A DNA stretch of 11,111 bases from positions 1 through 11,111 of the forward strand of contig CABQLI010000068.1 in NCBI GenBank assembly GCA_902464965.1. Direction: 5' to 3'. The position numbers and the translations under genes were made by a program. The first letter of the stretch is position 1, and every line of letters starts with the position of its first letter. The notes under the pieces are model-generated. The model made no database searches and had not been told where the DNA came from. It saw only the letters and a program-made list of their open reading frames with translations. Of the stretch, positions 6,999 through 11,111 are shown piece by piece. This DNA is from an uncultured Collinsella sp. Lineage in GTDB: Bacteria > Actinomycetota > Coriobacteriia > Coriobacteriales > Coriobacteriaceae.

Positions 6999-7961
6999 CT
7001 ACTCGTGAATGCGGGTACCGGAGAGGCCGGCCATGGTCTCGGCGGCCTTGTCCAGAGCGCCGATGATGCAGGTGCGGCCCTTGCGGGAACGGGCAAACTT
7101 GATGGCAGCACGAACCTTGGGCTCCATGGAACCCTTGCCGAACTGGCCCTCGTCGGCCAGGCGCTCGGCCTCGTCGGCGGTGAGGTCCTCGAGCTCCTCC
7201 TGGTTGGGCTTGCCGAAGTTGATGGCGACGTGCTCGACGGCGGTCAGCAGGAACAGGACGTCGGCGTCGCAGTCCTCGGCCAGCAGCTCGCCGCCCAGGT
7301 CCTTGTCGATGACGGCGGGGACGCCCTTGTAGCAGCCCTTGTTCTCGTAGTCGCGGACGACGGGGATGCCGCCGCCACCGCAGGCGATGACGATGAACTC
7401 GTTGTCGAGCAGGTTGAGGATGGAGTCGGCCTCGACGATCTTCTTGGGATCGGGCGAGGCGACGACGCGACGCCAGCCGCGGCCGGAATCCTCGACGAAG
7501 ACCTTGGAGGGGTCCTCGGCCATGAACTCCTTGGCCTGCTCCTCGGTGTAGAAGGGGCCGATCGGCTTGGTCGGGTTCTTGAACGCGGGATCGTCCGGGT
7601 CGCACTCGATCTGGGTGACGACGGTTGCGGCGTGCCAGCGCTTATAGCGCTTGTGCATCTCGCGGCCGATGCCCTGCTGCAGGTGATAACCAATGTAGCC
7701 CTGGGACATGGCGCCGCACTCGGGCAGCGGCATCTCGGGGGTACCGATGGCATCGTGGGCAGCAGCGAAGGCGTTCTGGATCATGCCGACCTGCGGGCCG
7801 TTGCCGTGGGTGATGATGATCTCGTTGCCCTGCTCGATCAGGCCGAGAAGAGCGTGAGCGGTGTTGCTCACGGCCTCGATCTGCTCGACGGGGTTGTTGC
7901 CGAGGGCGTTGCCGCCGAGGGCGACGACAATACGATCGGGCTTGCCAAGAGGCTTAGACAT
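6999..7961 (-). CDS. arcC: Carbamate kinase
   Basis: It catalyses the reversible transfer of phosphate from carbamoyl phosphate to ADP, giving ATP, ammonia and CO2; in fermenters this is the energy-yielding last step of arginine deiminase and related pathways. The 320-residue protein belongs to the amino acid kinase fold and has the full set of family motifs: VVALGGNALG (12-21), HGNGPQVG (52-59), AMSQGYIGYHLQQ (84-96), IACGGGGIPV (192-201), AVIDKDL (216-222), FLLTAVEHVAINFGKP (237-252) and GSMEPKVRAAIKF (277-289). I chose the ATG at 7959-7961, with AAAGGA 8 bp upstream; an in-frame ATG at 7997 adds 12 unrelated residues. The codons end almost always in G or C and look optimised for high expression. 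It is monocistronic here, with its own terminator, and no arcA or arcB is in view. Confidence 0.95.
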   Translation of the reverse strand: MSKPLGKPDRIVVALGGNALGNNPVEQIEAVSNTAHALLGLIEQGNEIIITHGNGPQVGMIQNAFAAAHDAIGTPEMPLPECGAMSQGYIGYHLQQGIGREMHKRYKRWHAATVVTQIECDPDDPAFKNPTKPIGPFYTEEQAKEFMAEDPSKVFVEDSGRGWRRVVASPDPKKIVEADSILNLLDNEFIVIACGGGGIPVVRDYENKGCYKGVPAVIDKDLGGELLAEDCDADVLFLLTAVEHVAINFGKPNQEELEDLTADEAERLADEGQFGKGSMEPKVRAAIKFARSRKGRTCIIGALDKAAETMAGLSGTRIHE

Positions 7962-7998
7962 TGCTGGAATCCTTTCTGTAAAAGGCCTACAACCCATT

Positions 7999-8032
7999 AA
8001 TAACCCGCGTCCGTGCGATACGCGAGTTTATT
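7999..8032 (-). promoter_or_regulatory. Leader hairpin upstream of arcC
   Basis: An imperfect inverted repeat (AATAACCCGCGT at 7999-8010 against ACGCGAGTTTATT at 8020-8032) lies 38 bp before the arcC start in an otherwise A/T-rich region. It could be an operator or an mRNA leader structure. Upstream on the minus strand, A/T-rich DNA around 8035-8075 (including TATAAA) could supply a promoter, but no clean -35/-10 pair stands out. Confidence 0.3.
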
Positions 8033-8073
8033 AGGGTTTATATTCTCTTTATCGCTCATTTTATTCATTTTGA

Positions 8074-8274
8074 AAATACCTAAGCGGCGAACGGTCGATT
8101 TTACCCGCTCAGCGTAAAGAAGCCCAGTTCAGGTATATCTACGCCATTTACGTGCAACTTTATTTAAATAGAGCAGGGATTAGACCAGATTATGCAAACT
8201 ATATCTTTGCTAAACACAAAACGGACAGCGCAATATCTTACTCGCACTATACGCGATTCTATACATTAATTTGA
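8074..8274 (+). pseudogene. Startless C-terminal fragment resembling a tyrosine recombinase
   Basis: A 66-codon frame with no ATG runs from just after a TGA at 8071-8073 to a TGA at 8272-8274. It reads like real protein, not random frame: ...EAQFRYIYAIYVQLYLNRA, then GIRPDYANYIFAKHKTDSAI, then SYSHYTRFYTLI. The arrangement of an Arg, a hydrophobic helix, GI-x-PD, Y-I-F-x-x-H and then Y-S-H about eight residues later matches the box II region of phage-type integrases (R...GI...GH...Y). The usual HxxR would here be AQFR, so a key His is missing. Its codons (TTA, AGA, ATA) are A/T-rich, unlike the flanking genes, which suggests transfer. The rest of the gene is absent. The fragment is well supported as formerly coding; its family is a guess. 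Confidence 0.4.
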
Positions 8275-8327
8275 CGAGTATGCATCCCTGCAAAAACATG
8301 GGGCTTTTCATCCAACATAAGGGATAG

Positions 8328-8545
8328 CCGATCGCGCTTCACCCCGCGGCAAGCGACTGCGAGTTCGCAGTATGGAACTTTACCGTCGGCTTCTGCATGA
8401 ACGCTGCCGACGCCCTTTCGCTCCTGCGCGCCCAAGCAGCCGAGAACGCTAACGGCGCCACTGCCAACCTGGCCACCCTCAACAACGGCGCCGCCAGCCT
8501 TTTCGCAAAGTACCGTGCTGGCTCGCTGGCTTTGAGGCCTAAGCG
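8328..8545. other. G/C-rich ORF-like fragment of unknown origin
   Basis: Composition turns sharply G/C-rich here. The plus-strand frame is open from a TAG at 8325-8327 through 8612 and reads Ala/Asn-rich (MNAADALSLLRAQAAENANG, then ATANLATLNNGAASLFAKYR). The minus-strand frame shares the same wobble positions, so codon bias cannot say which strand was coding. No ribosome binding site and no recognised domain are present. It may be a remnant of a gene or a mobile intergenic repeat. An inverted pair GCTCGCT/AGCGAGC (8521-8527, 8542-8548) closes the region and could be a weak terminator. Confidence 0.25.
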
Positions 8546-8552
8546 AGCTTTG

Positions 8553-8641
8553 CTATTTGCCAAATTTTGTTTGATTTGGGTCAAATCTATCTGCCAATTT
8601 TTGTATGATTAGGGTCAAATCTATTTGCCAATTTTTGTCAT
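8553..8641. repeat. 34-bp tandem repeats in front of the ATPase gene
   Basis: Two full head-to-tail copies (8573-8606 and 8607-8640) and a partial third (8553-8572) end 13 bp before the ATPase start. The full copies differ at only a few positions. Each contains an interrupted palindrome GGTCAAATCTATYTGCC (8579-8595 and 8613-8629) followed by AATTTTTGT. The TATGAT at 8604-8609 could be a -10 box, so the repeats probably cover the promoter and could be operators. They are A/T-rich and sit at the border with the G/C-rich fragment upstream. Confidence 0.8.
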
Positions 8642-8653
8642 TGAGGGGTTTTA

Positions 8654-10015
8654 ATGCTACGCCGTAAGGTCACTGACAGGCTTTTGAGCTGGAAGAACAA
8701 ATCCAATAAAGCGTTGCTTGTTACTGGCGCGCGTCAGATTGGCAAGAGCTATGCAATTCGCGCGTTTGGAAAGAGCAACTACGCTTCGTATTATGAGGTC
8801 AATCTGCTACTCGATGCCGAGGCAAGAGACGTACTTGTTGGCGCTAAGAACTCCATTGACTTCATCAACCGTGTGGCCCTTCTTGCGGATGCACCGCTTG
8901 TTGAAGGAGACACGCTTATCTTCGTCGATGAGATTCAGGAGTATCCGCAGATCGTTACACTTATGAAGGCGCTGGTCGAGGACGGACGCTTTAGCTATGT
9001 CTTCTCGGGGTCTATGCTTGGGACTGAGTTTAAGGGGATCTCTTCTTTTCCGGTGGGGTATGTCGAGCACATTGTTATGCGACCGATGGATTTTGAAGAG
9101 TTCTGTTGGGCAAACAGCATCAGCGAGAATGTGCTTGCAGACATTCGCAGCTGCCTTGTCGAGAGACGTCCCGTCGAAAACTATATTCATGAGGCGATGC
9201 TCAAAAACTTTAGAGCCTATATCGTTTGCGGCGGCATGCCAGAGGTCGTTCAGAACTATATCGATTCGGGCTATTCGCTCGTGAGAACGCGTGAGCTTCA
9301 AATTCAGCTAGTCGATCAGTACAAAAGCGATATCTCTAAATATGCATCGACTCGAGCGTTTAACGTTCGCTCCATTTTCGAGCAAATTCCCGTTCAGCTT
9401 GAGGCGGAGTCCCATCGCTTTATCGTCTCGTCTCTAGGCGAGGGAGCTCGTCTTCAAAAATACGAGCAGGATTTCCTATGGCTGGTGAACGCAGGCGTTG
9501 GATTGATGGTCCCCCAGGTGACGGAGGCCCGGAGTCCTCTTAAGAGGACAGAGAAGGCAGCCGCCTTCAAACTATACGAGTCCGATACAGGAATGCTCGC
9601 ATCGCGATATCCCGGTAGCACGGCACGCGCTGTATATCTAGATATGAAAACCCCCAACCTCGGCGGTCTCTATGAAAACGTGGTCGCGCAGGAGCTTGTT
9701 GCCCTCGGAGCAGATACGTGGTACTACCAAACACGTGAGGTCGGTGAAGTCGACTTTGTAATCGAAGGCGCCCGAGGACATGTTGTCCCAATCGAAGTCA
9801 AATCGGGCAAGAAAGTTCGAGCACATGCGGCCCTCGATCGCCTGATGAGTGTGGGCGAGTACAAGATTCCCGAGGCCGTTGTGCTGAGCCACGAAAACCT
9901 TAGCGAAGAGGGCAAGATCCTGTACGTTCCAATCTATATGACATTCTGCCTCGATGAGTTTATGGAAAAGGACGACCCCAACAACGATTTCTCATTTGCA
10001 CCCATATCTCTCTAG
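8654..10015 (+). CDS. ATP-binding protein, AAA_14 plus DUF4143
   Basis: A 453-residue protein of the widespread two-domain family once annotated as archaeal-type ATPase. The N-terminal AAA_14 domain (about 18-145) has the Walker A GARQIGKS at 25-32, the Walker B LIFVDEIQ with D92/E93, and a sensor-like YVFSGSMLG (115-123). The DUF4143 region (about 215-385) ends in a pattern like a PD-(D/E)XK nuclease core: E341 in LYENVVAQEL, E365-V-D367, and E381-V-K383 in IEVKSGKK. The cellular role of the family is unknown; defence, toxin-like and DNA-transaction roles have all been suggested. The start is supported by GAGGGG just upstream. It is single-gene, preceded by 34-bp tandem repeats and followed by an IS110 element, with more moderate G/C than the neighbours, so it may be mobile or recently acquired. 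Family call firm, function not. Confidence 0.9.
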   Translation: MLRRKVTDRLLSWKNKSNKALLVTGARQIGKSYAIRAFGKSNYASYYEVNLLLDAEARDVLVGAKNSIDFINRVALLADAPLVEGDTLIFVDEIQEYPQIVTLMKALVEDGRFSYVFSGSMLGTEFKGISSFPVGYVEHIVMRPMDFEEFCWANSISENVLADIRSCLVERRPVENYIHEAMLKNFRAYIVCGGMPEVVQNYIDSGYSLVRTRELQIQLVDQYKSDISKYASTRAFNVRSIFEQIPVQLEAESHRFIVSSLGEGARLQKYEQDFLWLVNAGVGLMVPQVTEARSPLKRTEKAAAFKLYESDTGMLASRYPGSTARAVYLDMKTPNLGGLYENVVAQELVALGADTWYYQTREVGEVDFVIEGARGHVVPIEVKSGKKVRAHAALDRLMSVGEYKIPEAVVLSHENLSEEGKILYVPIYMTFCLDEFMEKDDPNNDFSFAPISL

Positions 10016-10064
10016 ATCATCTGAACCAACAACCAAGCCCCCTCCATAACCAAAGTAACGCGTG

Positions 10065-10087
10065 GTTTCGCGGCCGCGCCGCGAAAC
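10065..10087. other. Perfect 10-bp hairpin downstream of the ATPase gene
   Basis: GTTTCGCGGC (10065-10074) and GCCGCGAAAC (10078-10087) are perfect complements around a CGC loop, 50 bp past the ATPase stop. There is no T-run on either strand, so it is not a standard intrinsic terminator. It may help end the ATPase transcript or mark an old mobile-element end. Confidence 0.45.
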
Positions 10088-10189
10088 AGCGACGGGGACA
10101 AAAGGCCCCCACAACCACGTCCCTCATGCAGCCCCACAATCCGAGGACGTAGTCGTAGCAGGATCTGAGGGCTGACCTTCGCGGACATT

Positions 10190-10469
10190 CCGCACTGATA
10201 TTTTCTGTATTGAAGACGTCGATGATGTACCCGTATACCATTGACGTCGACACCATCAGATGCGGACCGCGCGGTGACCCCACATTCCGCTGGCGCCCAT
10301 GGGGCTGCCCTCGTTTCCTGACATGTCCCGCGCGGGCCGCGGCGAGACCGCCGCATGACCTAATAGGAGCATGGAGCGATACCGCGGACCCGAACAACCG
10401 CATTCTATCGCGCCCCGTCAGTGTGCCGTCTGCCCGGTCCAGGCGAGCACGGAAAGAACGGAGCGAGGC
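10190..10469 (+). ncRNA. Candidate IS110 bridge RNA / structured left end
   Basis: IS110-group elements carry a noncoding left end upstream of the transposase that encodes a bridge RNA pairing with target and donor DNA. In this stretch, arms 10215-10229 and 10234-10248 form a 15-pair stem with one A-C mismatch, two G-T pairs and the 4-nt loop CCCG. It is preceded by an A/T-rich promoter-like patch (GATATTTTCTGTATTGA at 10197-10213). Further short G/C hairpins follow (10339-10354). There is no convincing ORF. The exact ends and guide loops cannot be read without the other end of the element. Confidence 0.35.
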
Positions 10470-11111
10470 ATGCAAAACGAATCGACACCCGGCGCCCGCG
10501 GGCCGGTCTTCTGCGGGGTCGACACCCACGCCGACTCGCACTGGCTGTGCGTCCTGGACTGGAGGGGCCGCAAGGTCCTGTCCCGCCGGTTCCCCGCCGA
10601 CGCGGCGGGCTACGAGGCGCTCGCCGGGGCGATCGCGGCGGCCGGGGAGCCGGCCTGCGTCGCGATGGAGGGGACGTCGTCCTACGGGGCGGGCCTCACC
10701 AGGCACCTCGCGTCGCTGGGGATGCCCGTGCGCGAGGCGCTCTCCCCGGCGAGGATGCAGAGGAGGCGCCCGGGGCAGGGAAAGTGCGACGAGGCGGACG
10801 CGGAGAGGGCCGCCCGCGCGGCGATGTCCGGCTCAAAGCTCGGGACCCCCAAGAGCCAGGACGGGTGGGTCGACGGGGTGCGCTGCATGCTTGCGGCGCG
10901 CTCCGGGGCGGTGAAGGCGCGGACCTCGGCGATCAACACCGCGAGGTCGCTGCTCACCACCGCCCCGGAGGGGCTCAGGTCGAGGTTCCGCGGGATGGCG
11001 GGGCCGAGGCTGATGGAGGAGCTCCCCTCCGTGCGCGCCGAGGGCGCGCTGGGCGCCGCGCTCGGCGCGCTGGCGGACCTGTGGGCGGCGGCGCGCGACG
11101 CGGCGCTCGAC
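10470..11111 (+). CDS. IS110-family transposase (recombinase), 3' end outside window
   Basis: The open frame runs to the last base, giving 214 residues of a protein usually about 300-450 long. The N-terminal RuvC-like DEDD domain is complete in its motifs: D18 in FCGVDTHADSHW, E67 in VAMEGTSSYG, and D107/D110 in GKCDEADAERAAR. After residue 125 begins the linker region leading to the Tnp20 domain with the catalytic Ser, which is outside the window. The enzyme moves the element by RNA-guided recombination. The ATG at 10470 has GGAG at 6-bp spacing and puts the first Asp near residue 18, as usual. An in-frame ATG at 10371 would add 33 residues but has its GGAG only 1 bp away. Codons end almost only in G or C. 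Whether the gene is intact cannot be judged. Confidence 0.9.
   Translation, partial: MQNESTPGARGPVFCGVDTHADSHWLCVLDWRGRKVLSRRFPADAAGYEALAGAIAAAGEPACVAMEGTSSYGAGLTRHLASLGMPVREALSPARMQRRRPGQGKCDEADAERAARAAMSGSKLGTPKSQDGWVDGVRCMLAARSGAVKARTSAINTARSLLTTAPEGLRSRFRGMAGPRLMEELPSVRAEGALGAALGALADLWAAARDAALD

Larger units (their letters stand above)
10190..11111 (+). mobile_element. IS110-family insertion sequence, right part outside window
   Basis: The element is defined by the IS110 transposase and its noncoding leader; it continues past the window edge. IS110 elements lack terminal inverted repeats, so the left boundary cannot be seen: it lies somewhere in 10016-10300, and the start given is nominal. 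The DNA is clearly more G/C-rich than the ATPase gene beside it. Confidence 0.6.

Noticed and set aside
7005..8000. Long plus-strand open frame antisense to carbamate kinase
   Set aside because: It is a high-GC shadow frame, low in complexity (Leu/Gly/Val/Asp), while the minus strand holds every carbamate kinase motif.
8553..8641. 34-bp repeats considered as a CRISPR array or a plasmid origin
   Set aside because: The copies are head-to-tail without spacers and only two and a half in number; there is no replication initiator gene, and their place at a promoter is better explained as regulatory.
10017..10706. Minus-strand frame (and a plus-strand Arg/Pro-rich frame 10210-10914) over the IS110 region
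   Set aside because: Both are composition artefacts of very G/C-rich DNA, rich in Arg, Pro and Ala; the transposase frame with its D-E-D-D motifs is the real one.

Overview
The window reads like the chromosome of a high-GC anaerobic gut actinobacterium, most likely a Coriobacteriia member such as Collinsella. This is an inference from G/C-rich codon use, a lactose/cellobiose-type phosphotransferase (PTS) operon with a LicR-type regulator, an arginine-pathway carbamate kinase and an IS110 element. No rRNA or other marker gene is present to prove it.

Layout. 1-615 (+): the 3' end of a C39-like cysteine peptidase gene. 616-1068: a convergent gap packed with intergenic repeats, ending in a minus-strand terminator. 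1069-4550 (-): a four-gene operon transcribed EIIA, EIIB, EIIC, then a GH1 6-phospho-beta-glucosidase. 4551-4669: its promoter/operator gap. 4670-6565 (-): the LicR-type PRD activator. 6566-6998: a gap with an almost intact nested palindrome of the same family as the first gap, plus the arcC terminator. 6999-7961 (-): carbamate kinase. 7962-8653: the arcC leader, an A/T-rich startless frame that looks like the C-terminus of a tyrosine recombinase, a G/C-rich ORF fragment, and 34-bp tandem repeats. 8654-10015 (+): an AAA_14/DUF4143 ATPase. 10016-10469: a structured noncoding leader. 10470-11111 (+): the N-terminal part of an IS110 transposase, cut by the window edge.

How the genes work together. 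EIIA and EIIB pass phosphate from HPr to a beta-glucoside disaccharide carried in by EIIC, and the GH1 enzyme cleaves the phosphorylated sugar in the cytoplasm. The regulator carries its own EIIB-like and EIIA-like domains and so can sense PTS flux and control the operon. Its second PRD lacks one of the usual histidines. Carbamate kinase makes ATP from carbamoyl phosphate; no other arginine-pathway gene is in view.

The right third (about 8070-11111) looks like accessory DNA: a recombinase remnant, a repeat-fronted ATPase with a nuclease-like C-terminus, and an IS110 element. The IS110 leader is the best candidate for an overlooked functional element, because relatives of this family encode a bridge RNA there and a 15-pair hairpin (one mismatch) is visible. 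I did not find a convincing wholly new multi-gene system.
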